From positions 1 to 29,697 of the forward strand of contig CAJBJW010000140.1 in assembly GCA_903953455.1 (NCBI GenBank): a stretch of 29,697 nt of DNA, in the 5' to 3' direction. Under the pieces are notes generated by a model that ran no database searches, was not told the origin of the DNA, and saw nothing but the letters and a program-made list of their open reading frames with translations. How positions within the stretch are numbered: position 1 is the stretch's first letter; each line of letters opens with the position of its first letter. The position numbers were made by a program, and so were the translations under genes. This document shows positions 1 through 8,258 of the stretch, piece by piece. The stretch is from an uncultured Pseudomonadota bacterium. Its GTDB lineage: Bacteria; Pseudomonadota; Gammaproteobacteria; Methylococcales; Methylomonadaceae.

Positions 1-237
1 AAATAAGCCGGCGTGGGGCTCATATATTTGTGGCACTTGTTCAAATAGCATTGCCATCAAATTGACAACGATAAGCAGCGCAATCCAGTTTTCTACTTCT
101 TTTTGGTAATTGAATTCGATTTTGGGGTCAAATAACCAACTGTAAAGCCATTTTCTGAAGGGTAAATCCGTCGGAATGTCAGCACGATAATCATGCCCCC
201 GAATTTTTCCCCGAATATCATCTTGTTTTACATCCAT
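1..237 (-). CDS. Voltage-gated (potassium-type) ion channel, N-terminal part
   Basis: This is the first 79 codons of a leftward gene that runs off the left edge. The start is the ATG at 237, with a good AAGGAG ribosome-binding site about 8 bases before it; a second ATG a few bases downstream is out of frame and hits a stop at once. The N-terminus is charged and cytoplasmic (about 45 residues, with an FRKWLYSWLFDP motif), then a hydrophobic segment WIALLIVVNLMAMLFE at about residues 50–65. This layout matches the pre-S1/S1 region of bacterial six-TM Ion_trans channels. The voltage-sensing S4 and selectivity filter lie outside the window, so ion specificity cannot be read. It follows the 187-aa gene by 11 bases and is probably co-transcribed with it. 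Confidence 0.55.
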   Translation of the reverse strand, partial: MDVKQDDIRGKIRGHDYRADIPTDLPFRKWLYSWLFDPKIEFNYQKEVENWIALLIVVNLMAMLFEQVPQIYEPHAGLF

Positions 238-248
238 TGCTACTCTCC

Positions 249-812
249 TTAAAACTCAACTTCTGCAATTTTGATAGGATAATCCCCGCCATCACAAATT
301 GTGATATGGATCTGTAATTTTTTATCAATAACGTCTGAATCAGTCAGTGCCGTGACATCAAACGGAACCGCAGAACCTGGTGGTGTAGGCAATGCTTTTT
401 CAAGTATCATCTGCCCGGTCGTGGTGTGTTCCTCTTTATCACATGCCGCAACAATCGTAATTGGCTCAAGTGTAAATGGATTGATTAAATTCGATAATTC
501 CGCTGGCTTTGTGGTAATTGCTTTTAAACAATCTCCCCATACATGAGGCGCATTTGAGTTTGCGTCCGTTGGGGCACAGGCGCTAATCGCGTAATCTTTA
601 TTGAAACGCTCCGCTCCAGCAGTCGTCAACCATTTCCCCCACGTTTCACCGCTTTGCTTAGTTGTTTCAGTGCGATGACCTTCTAAATAGGCTTCATAGC
701 CAAGCCATCCTGTTAAAATTAAAACGCCAAATAAAAACACGAGAAAAGCACGATCCGTGTTTGTCATTCCAACGTCGTCAAGTGAGTTATCATTGTTATC
801 GTCATTTGCCAT
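249..812 (-). CDS. Hypothetical single-pass membrane protein, periplasmic domain with four cysteines
   Basis: I do not recognise the family. The 187-aa protein has an Asp/Asn-rich cytoplasmic N-terminus of about 20 residues (MANDDNNDNSLDD…), one transmembrane helix at about 22–41 (AFLVFLFGVLILTGWLGYEA), and an extracytoplasmic domain of about 145 residues holding four cysteines that could form two disulfides. The Asp/Asn-rich start followed by one helix with no cleavage site suggests an anchored protein with its C-terminal domain outside. It ends 11 bases before the ion-channel gene, whose ribosome-binding site lies in that gap, so the two are likely one operon. An accessory or sensing role for the channel is only an inference from position. 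Confidence 0.7.
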   Translation of the reverse strand: MANDDNNDNSLDDVGMTNTDRAFLVFLFGVLILTGWLGYEAYLEGHRTETTKQSGETWGKWLTTAGAERFNKDYAISACAPTDANSNAPHVWGDCLKAITTKPAELSNLINPFTLEPITIVAACDKEEHTTTGQMILEKALPTPPGSAVPFDVTALTDSDVIDKKLQIHITICDGGDYPIKIAEVEF

Positions 813-960
813 AATTTAATGCCTACTCCGAAAAAAACATTTTCAAGCAATTGTTTTCGCGCGAAATCATTGCCTACCAATTAAAATTACACATGCTATG
901 TTTGCTTCATAATCTCTATCTCGTATTATTTTACTTTTTCGAGTAATCTAAAGAGAAAAC

Positions 961-1026
961 CTAACAAAAAATGTATATTCATGTGAATAATTTTCATTCA
1001 CGTGTCATAGCCTAACATTTTGTTAG
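961..1026. repeat. Nested inverted repeats (cruciform-like)
   Basis: The outer arms CTAACAAAAAATGT (961–974) and ACATTTTGTTAG (1015–1026) are complementary except for two extra A in the left arm. Inside them CATGTGAAT (980–988) pairs with ATTCACGTG (996–1004), with one wobble. The element lies in the 268-bp gap between the end of the MFS gene and the start of the 187-aa gene, both leftward. It could be an operator for the 187-aa/ion-channel operon or a terminator-like structure for the MFS transcript, but no T-run follows the outer stem. The rest of the gap shows nothing else recognisable. Confidence 0.5.
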
Positions 1027-1080
1027 AAAACTGTAAAAATCTCACTTAAAATAAATGACTATTCTTATAAAAATAGGCGT

Positions 1081-2289
1081 TTACGTCTCAAAACGATCCA
1101 TTTTCCTCAGCACCGGAAACGCAATCATACAAATCAAGGTCACCCCAATTGTTATACATCCACCGATAATCACCGATGGCACCAACCCTAAAAAAGCAGC
1201 ACTTAATCCAGATTCAAACTCCCCGAGTTCATTTGAAGCACCAATAAATACAGAATTCACTGCACTTACTCGTCCACGAATATCGTCAGGCGTTTCAAGT
1301 TGCACAAGAATATGGCGAATATAGACACTAATCATATCGCCAGCACCAACAAGAAGCAGCGCGGCAAGTGACAAATAAAATTGCTCGGAAATACCAAACA
1401 ATACCGTCGCGCCACCATAAATAAGTACACCGGTAAACATCCACGCGCCTACGCGTCGCGTAAGGGGAAAAAATCCCAGTAAAATTGACGTTAAAGAAGC
1501 GCCTAATGCGGGTGCCGCCCGAAGTAAACCCAAACCGACTGAATCAACGTGCAGAACATCCAGCGCGTAGGCAGGTAAAAGCGCTGTGGCACCACCAAAT
1601 AACACCGCCAGCAAATCGAGCGACAGCGCACCTAAAACCACCTGTTTTGAGCGCACAAAACGCAAACCTTCCAAAACGCCATGCCATGAAATCGGTTCTC
1701 GTTTATTTGGAATTATCGTCGTACGTATAGGTAACATCAACAAAACAGCCATAAACAATAACGCAGAAATAACGCTGTAAACCATCTCCTCACCAAACAA
1801 ATAAAGCGCACCACCTAACGGAGGCGCAGCAATCACCGCAATATGAAACAGTGAGGAATTTAAGGCAACCGCAGAAGCTAAACTCTCACGAGGGACTAAA
1901 TCCACTAAAATGGCTTGACTCGCGGGCATCATAAACGCTCGCGCCACACCATAAAGCGCCATCACCCCAAAAACAGGTAAAGCCGACGTTAAACCTTGCT
2001 GAGTAAATATAAGCAATAAAATGCCACAGATTAACTCAATCGTAAAACAGGCCAGCACAATCCATCGTCGATTCCACTGATCTGCAAAGTGACCAGCAAT
2101 CAAAATCAGCAGTGCAAACGGTAAAAATTGTGCTAAACCAATAAGGCCTAAATCTAAGGTACTGCCTGTTTTTTGATAAATTTGCCACCCTACCGCAACG
2201 CTCTGCATTTGCACAGCAATCGTGGCAAGAAATCGAGCAATCACAAACAACGTTAAGTTTTTATGTTTAAGTACGGTAGTTGACGTCAT
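1081..2289 (-). CDS. MFS transporter, EntS-like exporter family
   Basis: The 402-aa hydrophobic protein has the twelve-helix pattern of the major facilitator superfamily and an MFS motif A, GHFADQWNRRWI, at residues 66–77 between helices 2 and 3. The N-terminal half (RFLATIAVQMQSVAVGWQIY, then GLIGLAQFLPFALLI) resembles the EntS/MFS_3 branch, whose members export siderophores or drugs by proton antiport in the inner membrane. The length is normal. The start at 2289 has no clear Shine–Dalgarno sequence. It is divergent from folB across 160 bp and has no siderophore-synthesis neighbour, so the substrate cannot be assigned. The TonB receptor some 2 kb away need not be related. Confidence 0.82.
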   Translation of the reverse strand: MTSTTVLKHKNLTLFVIARFLATIAVQMQSVAVGWQIYQKTGSTLDLGLIGLAQFLPFALLILIAGHFADQWNRRWIVLACFTIELICGILLLIFTQQGLTSALPVFGVMALYGVARAFMMPASQAILVDLVPRESLASAVALNSSLFHIAVIAAPPLGGALYLFGEEMVYSVISALLFMAVLLMLPIRTTIIPNKREPISWHGVLEGLRFVRSKQVVLGALSLDLLAVLFGGATALLPAYALDVLHVDSVGLGLLRAAPALGASLTSILLGFFPLTRRVGAWMFTGVLIYGGATVLFGISEQFYLSLAALLLVGAGDMISVYIRHILVQLETPDDIRGRVSAVNSVFIGASNELGEFESGLSAAFLGLVPSVIIGGCITIGVTLICMIAFPVLRKMDRFET

Positions 2290-2381
2290 GGCAGTAAAGT
2301 AATGAATTTTTTGAGGAAATTTATAAAAGAATACAGATAGTGTAAAACGTTTTTTTATATTTTCATTTTATTTTATGATAC

Positions 2382-2410
2382 TTGTATGTCAGTGCAGTTT
2401 GTTTAATACT
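2382..2410 (+). promoter_or_regulatory. Possible sigma-70 promoter for folB-folK
   Basis: TTGTAT (2382–2387) and AATACT (2405–2410) are separated by 17 bp, about 40 bp before the folB ATG. Both hexamers are only partial matches to consensus. A TATGAT at 2374–2379 is an alternative −10 box with only a T-run in place of a −35. The gap is shared with the divergent MFS gene. Confidence 0.3.
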
Positions 2411-2449
2411 TAAGGCACGTTTAAACCTCACTTCTACATTAAAATCACC

Positions 2450-2803
2450 ATGGATATTATTTTTTTAGGTCAACTTGAAATTGAAACGATTATTGGAATT
2501 TATGATTGGGAAAGAGAAACCAAACAAAAAGTTCTTCTCGATATAGAAATGGCTTTTGATATCCGCAAAGCCGCTCAAACCGATGACATCGCATATACGT
2601 TAAATTATAAAACGGTATCAAAACGGATTATTTCGTTTGTTGAAAGTAGCCATTTTTTTCTAGTCGAAACGTTAATTTCAGAAATAGCCACTATTATTCT
2701 CAGTGAATTTAATGTACCTTGGGTGCGTATTACCTTAAATAAAAAAGGTGCCATTCGTGGTGCAAGCGATGTCGGAATCATTATTGAGCGAGGCGAAAAA
2801 TAA
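2450..2803 (+). CDS. folB: Dihydroneopterin aldolase
   Basis: FolB splits 7,8-dihydroneopterin into 6-hydroxymethyl-7,8-dihydropterin and glycolaldehyde in cytoplasmic folate synthesis; family members also epimerise to monapterin. The protein is 117 aa, the usual length. It starts MDIIFLGQLEIETIIGIYDWE, with the conserved Glu in IYDWE at residue 21, a second Glu in LVETL at 73, and the catalytic Lys at 98 in LNKKGAIRGASDVGIIIERG, all at the expected spacing. No strong ribosome-binding site precedes the ATG. The next gene, folK, begins 3 bases after the stop and takes the FolB product, so the pair forms a short folate operon. Confidence 0.93.
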   Translation: MDIIFLGQLEIETIIGIYDWERETKQKVLLDIEMAFDIRKAAQTDDIAYTLNYKTVSKRIISFVESSHFFLVETLISEIATIILSEFNVPWVRITLNKKGAIRGASDVGIIIERGEK

Positions 2804-2806
2804 ATC

Positions 2807-3292
2807 ATGCATGGCTACATAAGCATCGGTAGTAATATCGATAAAGACATTCACATTCCAGCCAGTATACAGGCCCTTGAAACGCATTTTGGTGAACTGG
2901 TGTTATCAAGTATTTATGAATCCGAGCCAGTTGGTTTTTCCGGTGAGCTATTTCATAACCTTATTGTGCGCTTTGAAAGTGATTTAGACGTCAAAACCGT
3001 CGCAAAAAAACTAAGACAAATTGAACTCGAAAACGGCCGCACACGCGAAAGCCAAAAATTTTCGGCGCGAACGCTCGATCTAGATTTGATATTGTATGGG
3101 GATTTAATCCTCAGCGACGGGCGTCTACAAATTCCACGCGACGAAATTGAACGTTATGCGTTTGTACTAGAACCACTTGCCGAAATTGCCGCATTGGAAA
3201 CGCATCCATTAAGTGGCATCACTTACGGTCAGTTATGGCAGAACTTTGATAAAACGCAGTTATCGCAAATCAAAATACCTCTAGCAAAATAA
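2807..3292 (+). CDS. folK: 2-amino-4-hydroxy-6-hydroxymethyldihydropteridine pyrophosphokinase
   Basis: FolK transfers pyrophosphate from ATP to 6-hydroxymethyl-dihydropterin, the step after FolB. At 161 aa it has the family's usual size. Visible marks are the N-terminal ISIGSNI loop, YESEPVGFSGELFHNLIV (residues about 38–56) and the signature FSARTLDLDLILYGD (about 85–99), which carries the Mg-binding Asp pair. Ser stands where the PROSITE-type pattern usually has Gly or Ala. It starts 3 bases after folB, so translation is probably coupled. Its last 12 bp overlap the end of the convergent pteridine-reductase gene. Confidence 0.93.
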   Translation: MHGYISIGSNIDKDIHIPASIQALETHFGELVLSSIYESEPVGFSGELFHNLIVRFESDLDVKTVAKKLRQIELENGRTRESQKFSARTLDLDLILYGDLILSDGRLQIPRDEIERYAFVLEPLAEIAALETHPLSGITYGQLWQNFDKTQLSQIKIPLAK

Positions 3293-4012
3293 CGTACGTC
3301 CCCCATCAACGCTCAAAATTTGACCTGTAATATAGTTTGCATCTTGTACTAAAAATAAAACGGCTTTTGCAATATCATCGGGTTGCCCACTACGTTTGAG
3401 CGCAATACGCGCTAAGATCTCTTGTTTTTCGACGTCAAGTAATTCGGTTTCTGGCCAAAGAATGGCACCGGGAGAAACGCCATTCACCCGAATTTTCTCG
3501 CCAAATTCTTTTGCTAAAATTTTCGTCATTGCCGCTAATCCGGCTTTTGCAATGCTATAAACAGAATGATTTTTTAGTCCGCGCTCAGCGTGAATATCAA
3601 TAATATTCACAATACACCCTTGCCGCGCTGATAGCGTCGACAATAATTCACTCGCTAAAAAATACGGCGCTTTTAAATTGCTTCCCAAAAGCTCATCCCA
3701 CTGGATTTGTGTCGTTTTTTCAACGTCGTTTGGGTAGAAACTTGACGCATTATTGATGAGGACATCAATGCCGCCCCATTCCAATTGAGCCTGCTTGGCG
3801 AGATTGACAAGTTCAGGCATTTGCAATAAATCCGCTGCGTGTATTGCCGCTGAATGGGGGCGAATCGCGTTAAGTTCATCCCTTAATTCTGTCGCTTGCG
3901 TGACGGACGTTTGATAATGCAAAAAAATGTTGTAGCCTTGCGCGTGAAGTAATCGTGCGCAACTTGCTCCAATTCGTTTTGCCGCGCCAGTAATCAGTAC
4001 ATTTTTTTGCAT
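3281..4012 (-). CDS. Pteridine reductase / dihydromonapterin reductase-type SDR
   Basis: The 243-aa protein is a classical short-chain dehydrogenase with an NADPH-type Rossmann motif TGAAKRIGASCA (residues 8–19), NNASSF (87–92), and catalytic Tyr152 and Lys156 in VYSIAKAGLAAMTK. The DIHAERGLK stretch (139–147) before the active-site Tyr, with an Asp in place of the usual SDR Ser, is typical of PTR1/FolM-like pteridine reductases. The C-terminus ITGQILSVDGG is also typical. Such enzymes reduce dihydropterins or dihydrofolate; FolM makes tetrahydromonapterin. The location tail-to-tail with folB-folK supports a pterin role. The start at 4012 has a GAGAAG-like ribosome-binding site. A generic SDR of other specificity is the alternative. 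Confidence 0.82.
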   Translation of the reverse strand: MQKNVLITGAAKRIGASCARLLHAQGYNIFLHYQTSVTQATELRDELNAIRPHSAAIHAADLLQMPELVNLAKQAQLEWGGIDVLINNASSFYPNDVEKTTQIQWDELLGSNLKAPYFLASELLSTLSARQGCIVNIIDIHAERGLKNHSVYSIAKAGLAAMTKILAKEFGEKIRVNGVSPGAILWPETELLDVEKQEILARIALKRSGQPDDIAKAVLFLVQDANYITGQILSVDGGRTLFC

Positions 4013-4069
4013 AGACTTCTCACAAAAATTAAGTTTTTAAAAATGACGCGACAATAATATTTTGATTGA

Positions 4070-6358
4070 TTAAATACTAAGACGTACCCCAATCCACCCT
4101 GCACGAGGGGCTCCCGGAGACACGAAACGCCCGCTATTGTATTCATCACCTAATACTTCATCTGCCTGCCCGTAAACACCAAACGTATTATACCGCACAT
4201 CAAAAATATTATTTACCTTGCCAAATAAGGCAAAATTCTTAGTAATTTTATATTCGGCTGTCCCATTAAACACCCAATACCCTGACAGCGGCTTAGTTAA
4301 GTTAGCTTCGTCACCTCGAAAAAATTGTTGCCCACTATATTGGCCGTTAATGCCTAGAGAGACTTTTTTCCATAAATCAACACTCATTGCCGCTTTGAAC
4401 ATGTGTTCGGGAATTGAAGAAATTTTATCTCCTTTGTTCACACGCGCGATTTCATCAGTGTTGTTTGGATTTTGAATATCAAATCCATCTAAGTAACGCG
4501 CATTGAGATAGGTATAATTTGTAGAAAAATGCCAGTCATCAATCGAACTTAATACGCTCTGTTTATCAATAGAAGTCCCAGACTCTATACCATAACGACG
4601 TGTTTGTCCCACGTTGCTAAAATACCCTTGACTAGCCAATTCACCTGCACGATGAAAAATAATATCATCATGATTAATCGCATGGAAAAAGCCTAAATTC
4701 CACTTCCATTGTCCATCAACCAATTTATTTAAATTACCTCGAACGCCACCTTCCCATGTTTTGGCAACCACTTGATTTAAAGGAGGATCAGCGACAAATG
4801 AATTGGGTAATTTACAAGGTGCTTCAGGATCAGCGCAACTGAGTTCCATTGGTGTAGGAGCACGAGAAGACTCTGCGTAATTCCCATATACATTGACGTT
4901 ATCAAGCAATTGATACGTCAACCCTGCGGATGGATTTAGACGTTCAAAAGTATGATTGCCATTTAAATTTTTCCCTGACTCATCGTTGATATACTTATCT
5001 TTCATATCAACCACAATGTGATTGTAGCGTCCTGCGACCGTTGCAGCGAGTTTATCGGTAATGGAAAATGTATCCGTTAAGAATACACCCACCATTTCTG
5101 TTCCTGCATGTAAACGCACTTTCGATTCGTCAACGTAAAATCCACTTCCTACCGTACCTCTATCTGCCGTTAGAGAACCCAATTCAGTATTGGAAGCAAA
5201 ATGAATTTGCGAAACATCATAACTTGTCCCTACGGTTAAATTATTTTGATGTTTGAATAAATCACCCGTAAAAGCAGTTTGCAGTGTGCCTCCTTTACCG
5301 CGCATTTGAGTGGCACTACTGTTGCGTGTTGCACCCAGAACATTAGAACCGGACATAATATAGTTATTATTCACATCTTTAACTGCCTCGCCATCATCAC
5401 ACAAAAATGACGAATCTTCACATGGTCCATAGTCACTATCATCACCATTAAACGTACGCATACGATTTTGACGGAAATAGGTATTCGCACTCACTTCGAT
5501 GTTATCGGTCAAGTCATAACTACCAGACAGCTCAGAGAAAAACATCCTTGTCACGGTTTGATCGGGGTGAGTAAAAATTGCTTTGCGGTTTTCATTGAGT
5601 AATTGAATAGGCGTTGCACCATTACCACGCATATTGTTATCGTTGCCGCCCAAAGTGAGATCAAGAGAGCCTTTATCTCCTCGCCAACTCAATGTTCCAA
5701 ATGCACGATCCGCTTTAGTAGGTGAAAAATCTCGCCAACCCGCTTCCTCAAAATGGTTCAAATCAATGAAATAACCCCATGTACCATTATTCCAACCACT
5801 GGTTAATTCTTCGGAATGTCTATCCCATGACCCACCATATACTTCAAGTTGGTGTTTAGGTGAAGAAAACCCCGTTTTTGTTTTGACCGCAATCGCGCCA
5901 CCTAAGGTATTTAGACCATAGACTGGATTAGATGAATACAACGCCATGGAATCAATGGCACCTTGCGGAATTAAATCCCAATTCACGGTATCGCCAAACG
6001 GTTCGTTAAAACGCACGCCATTGACATAGGTTGATAAACCTTGCGGCAACCCCATAAGCGGCGACGCCACAAAGCCACGATAATGAATATCGGGTTGCAG
6101 TGGATTATTTTGCGCTTCGTTGACGTGCGCACTGCCTAAATAGCGGTTGATATAATCAGCTAGTGAAATGGTTTGCGCCTTTTCAAGTTGATCCGCGCTC
6201 ACAGTCTGCACGTTTGTTGGTAATTTGTCTGCGTCAATATTGCCGCCGATGGGTGAAGTGCCGACAATATTCATAATACCTAAATCTTGCGGTTCATCTT
6301 GCGCAAAAACAAGTTGACTAAGCGTTAACGTAAAAATGCCATAAGCAAATTTATTCAT
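4070..6358 (-). CDS. TonB-dependent outer-membrane receptor, substrate unknown
   Basis: The 762-aa protein has a signal peptide (about residues 1–19, ending VFA), a TonB-box-like stretch LGIMNIVGTS (26–35), a plug domain (about 45–160, with RGFVASPLMG and GVRFNEPFGDTVNW), then a 22-strand-type beta-barrel ending GWIGVRLSI. The final residue is Ile, not the more common Phe. Two close cysteine pairs (313/320 and 508/515) lie in what should be extracellular loops and may form disulfides. A good AAGG ribosome-binding site precedes the ATG. The receptor would import a scarce ligand using ExbB/D-TonB energy, but neither the sequence nor the neighbours identify it. It follows the RTX gene, with a terminator and a palindrome between them. 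Confidence 0.92.
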   Translation of the reverse strand: MNKFAYGIFTLTLSQLVFAQDEPQDLGIMNIVGTSPIGGNIDADKLPTNVQTVSADQLEKAQTISLADYINRYLGSAHVNEAQNNPLQPDIHYRGFVASPLMGLPQGLSTYVNGVRFNEPFGDTVNWDLIPQGAIDSMALYSSNPVYGLNTLGGAIAVKTKTGFSSPKHQLEVYGGSWDRHSEELTSGWNNGTWGYFIDLNHFEEAGWRDFSPTKADRAFGTLSWRGDKGSLDLTLGGNDNNMRGNGATPIQLLNENRKAIFTHPDQTVTRMFFSELSGSYDLTDNIEVSANTYFRQNRMRTFNGDDSDYGPCEDSSFLCDDGEAVKDVNNNYIMSGSNVLGATRNSSATQMRGKGGTLQTAFTGDLFKHQNNLTVGTSYDVSQIHFASNTELGSLTADRGTVGSGFYVDESKVRLHAGTEMVGVFLTDTFSITDKLAATVAGRYNHIVVDMKDKYINDESGKNLNGNHTFERLNPSAGLTYQLLDNVNVYGNYAESSRAPTPMELSCADPEAPCKLPNSFVADPPLNQVVAKTWEGGVRGNLNKLVDGQWKWNLGFFHAINHDDIIFHRAGELASQGYFSNVGQTRRYGIESGTSIDKQSVLSSIDDWHFSTNYTYLNARYLDGFDIQNPNNTDEIARVNKGDKISSIPEHMFKAAMSVDLWKKVSLGINGQYSGQQFFRGDEANLTKPLSGYWVFNGTAEYKITKNFALFGKVNNIFDVRYNTFGVYGQADEVLGDEYNSGRFVSPGAPRAGWIGVRLSI

Positions 6359-6417
6359 AAAAATACCTTAATAAATTAAATTATTGTCAATCATAGGAAA
6401 ACATAACCTCTAAATAC

Positions 6418-6431
6418 TATAGCGCGCTATA
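6418..6431. promoter_or_regulatory. 14-bp perfect palindrome in the TonB receptor promoter region
   Basis: TATAGCGCGCTATA is a perfect palindrome 60 bp upstream of the receptor start codon. It lies just downstream (in the leftward direction) of the shared AGGAAAAATTCCT motif. It could be an operator or contain the −10 element (TATAGT on the minus strand, 6421–6416). No copy is seen in front of the RTX gene. Confidence 0.35.
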
Positions 6432-6435
6432 AAAA

Positions 6436-6448
6436 AGGAATTTTTCCT
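6436..6448 (-). promoter_or_regulatory. Palindromic motif AGGAAAAATTCCT, copy 1
   Basis: This is a perfect 13-bp palindrome (AGGAA-AAA-TTCCT) starting 77 bp upstream of the TonB receptor ATG. The identical 13-mer occurs once more, 83 bp upstream of the RTX gene. The matching position and the nearby LuxR-type response regulator make it a candidate binding site for that regulator. This is an inference. Confidence 0.4.
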
Positions 6449-6454
6449 ATAATC

Positions 6455-6489
6455 AAAAAAACCACGATACAACAAAACCGTACCGTGGT
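6455..6489 (-). terminator. Rho-independent terminator of the RTX gene
   Basis: On the minus strand ACCACGGTAC (6489–6480) pairs with GTATCGTGGT (6470–6461) with one mismatch, and a run of seven T follows (6461–6455). It lies 43 bp after the RTX stop codon and before the TonB receptor promoter region, so the receptor most likely has its own promoter. Confidence 0.85.
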
Positions 6490-6531
6490 GATAAAGGAAG
6501 AACACACCTAAAGGAGAAAAACCTTCCGAAC

Positions 6532-8175
6532 CTAACTAATTGTAAAATCGATGAAAACCAGCGTAGAAACCCCCGTTAATTGCGCTATTGGGATTGCTGC
6601 GCCTATGCCATTAGCATCGGCATCATAAGAAAGTACCTGGCTTGCTGAGTCAAAAACCAAATAATCATCTGCATCTAATGCATTCGTACCAATAACTAAA
6701 TTAGTAGCACCCACCGCGCCTAGTGTTGATAATGCCAGATAAAAATCATCATTGAGTGCGATTTTATCCTTGCCACTGATAAAATCTGTAATTGTGTCAA
6801 TACCTGTTAACGCACTCGCACTTTCTTTGTAGCGCTGAACTGCGGTTGCAGCGCCTGTAACTGCTTGACTATGTACTTGACCAAACACGAACGTATCTGC
6901 ACCAGTGCCGCCCGTTAATAAATCATGACCACCATTACCTATGAAAACGTCGTTATTGGGTGTACCAATAAACGTATTCACATTACCGTTACCAATAAAT
7001 TTCAAGCCATTTGCACTCACACCACTCGCATCCACTTTCACATTATCAAAGGTTTGCCCTAATTTAAGGCCTGACCCCACAGTGCCTGTCGCACTTGCGT
7101 TTAAATAATAATGATTATGGATTAACTGCAACGCACCGTCTTCAACGTTAATGCGACCCACTGTTGTGCCAACTTCGACCACTTCCATACTTTTAAAGTT
7201 ATCGTCATTTAAAATCACCGTGCCATGCGCTAAGGTGTCTGCGCCGCCAGTTACACGCAGCGTATCTGTTCCATTTCCGCCAATAACAACATCATGTTTT
7301 GCACCGGTTGCAATCCATTCTGCGCTACCATCATCCGCTTTACCCGATGAGCCTAAAATACCGCTTTCAAAACCAGTAATAGTGAACATATCATCCCCAT
7401 CACCACCGTCTAAATAGTCAGCACCTTGATGTCCAACCAATAAATCATTGCCTGTATTGCCGTAGTAAGTATCATCGCCTAAACGCAGCGTTGCGTTATC
7501 AACACCTCGACTGCCGTAGCCTATGTCGTCGTCATTGGAGCCATCAGCACGGGCGTAACTCGCTTCTGTACTTTCTTCAAAAAAGTCATCTTTATGCAAG
7601 ACGTCATGAAATAAATAACCAATGGAGGCGTCATCAAGCTGAAAGTCACCCATGCTATAGGTTGTTGGCGTTGCACCAATAACCGTGGCAGCCGGTGTGA
7701 AGGTAAAATCTTCGTAATCCACCATCACCGTCACACTTTCAGTTTTACCTCCTGAAACACCATAAAAATGCAATCCCGGATTCGTTGTTCCTAAATCAAG
7801 TGACTCCATGGCGGCATCTAATTGCTCATTACTTAAAACAATAGAAACTCCACTAGTGAGTTGAATTTGTTCAATATGGGAAAAGGTAAAATTAGAATAA
7901 TCACCTGACTTACTAAAAATGATTTTATCGATGGCATTAGGTATCCCTAATGTACTTTTTACTGTAGATACTGATGTACCCGTGTAATAAACCGGAACCA
8001 CAACCGCGTCCGTTGCTCCAATCCCTGTTCCATTGGTGCCACCATCAATCACAAAGCCATCTTTTAATTTCCCTGTGATTTTAAAAATATCACTTCCTGC
8101 GCCGCCATCAACCGTACCCACGATTGATAAGGTAAATTGATCATTCCCTGATGTGGATTTATATTTTGTTGCCAT
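6532..8175 (-). CDS. RTX-type calcium-binding protein, probable type I secretion substrate
   Basis: The 547-aa acidic protein has no cysteine and no N-terminal signal peptide. It has two blocks of hemolysin-type Ca-binding nonapeptides: GNTGNDLLVGHQGADYLDGG (residues 239–258) and the stretch from about 402 to 432 with NNDVFIGNGGHDLLTGGTGADTF. The C-terminal 100 residues (TDFISGKDKIAL…DDYLVFDSASQVLSYDADANG…LVFIDFTIS) resemble the C-terminal region of serralysin-like proteins and other type I secreted proteins. No HExxH protease motif and no other catalytic motif are visible, so it is more likely a surface, adhesive or metal-binding protein. No ABC exporter or membrane-fusion gene is in the window. 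It lies directly downstream of the two-component genes, separated by 112 bp that carry the shared palindrome. Confidence 0.87.
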   Translation of the reverse strand: MATKYKSTSGNDQFTLSIVGTVDGGAGSDIFKITGKLKDGFVIDGGTNGTGIGATDAVVVPVYYTGTSVSTVKSTLGIPNAIDKIIFSKSGDYSNFTFSHIEQIQLTSGVSIVLSNEQLDAAMESLDLGTTNPGLHFYGVSGGKTESVTVMVDYEDFTFTPAATVIGATPTTYSMGDFQLDDASIGYLFHDVLHKDDFFEESTEASYARADGSNDDDIGYGSRGVDNATLRLGDDTYYGNTGNDLLVGHQGADYLDGGDGDDMFTITGFESGILGSSGKADDGSAEWIATGAKHDVVIGGNGTDTLRVTGGADTLAHGTVILNDDNFKSMEVVEVGTTVGRINVEDGALQLIHNHYYLNASATGTVGSGLKLGQTFDNVKVDASGVSANGLKFIGNGNVNTFIGTPNNDVFIGNGGHDLLTGGTGADTFVFGQVHSQAVTGAATAVQRYKESASALTGIDTITDFISGKDKIALNDDFYLALSTLGAVGATNLVIGTNALDADDYLVFDSASQVLSYDADANGIGAAIPIAQLTGVSTLVFIDFTIS

Positions 8176-8258
8176 GCGTAAAACTTGCCCCTTTAGATAC
8201 CAAAAATACGACTAAAAATAAAAAACGTATTCTAAAGAGCAACGTTATAAAAAAATAT

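Noticed and set aside
301..546. Rightward open frame opposite the 187-aa gene
   Set aside because: It is a shadow of the leftward gene with no ribosome-binding site, and the leftward gene has operon context and a membrane helix.
1055..1780. Rightward open frames opposite the MFS gene
   Set aside because: They are antisense shadows; the leftward frame encodes a complete transporter with motif A.
6532..8175. RTX protein as a serralysin-type protease
   Set aside because: The C-terminus looks like a secretion region, but no HExxH zinc motif or other catalytic signature is present in the 547 residues.
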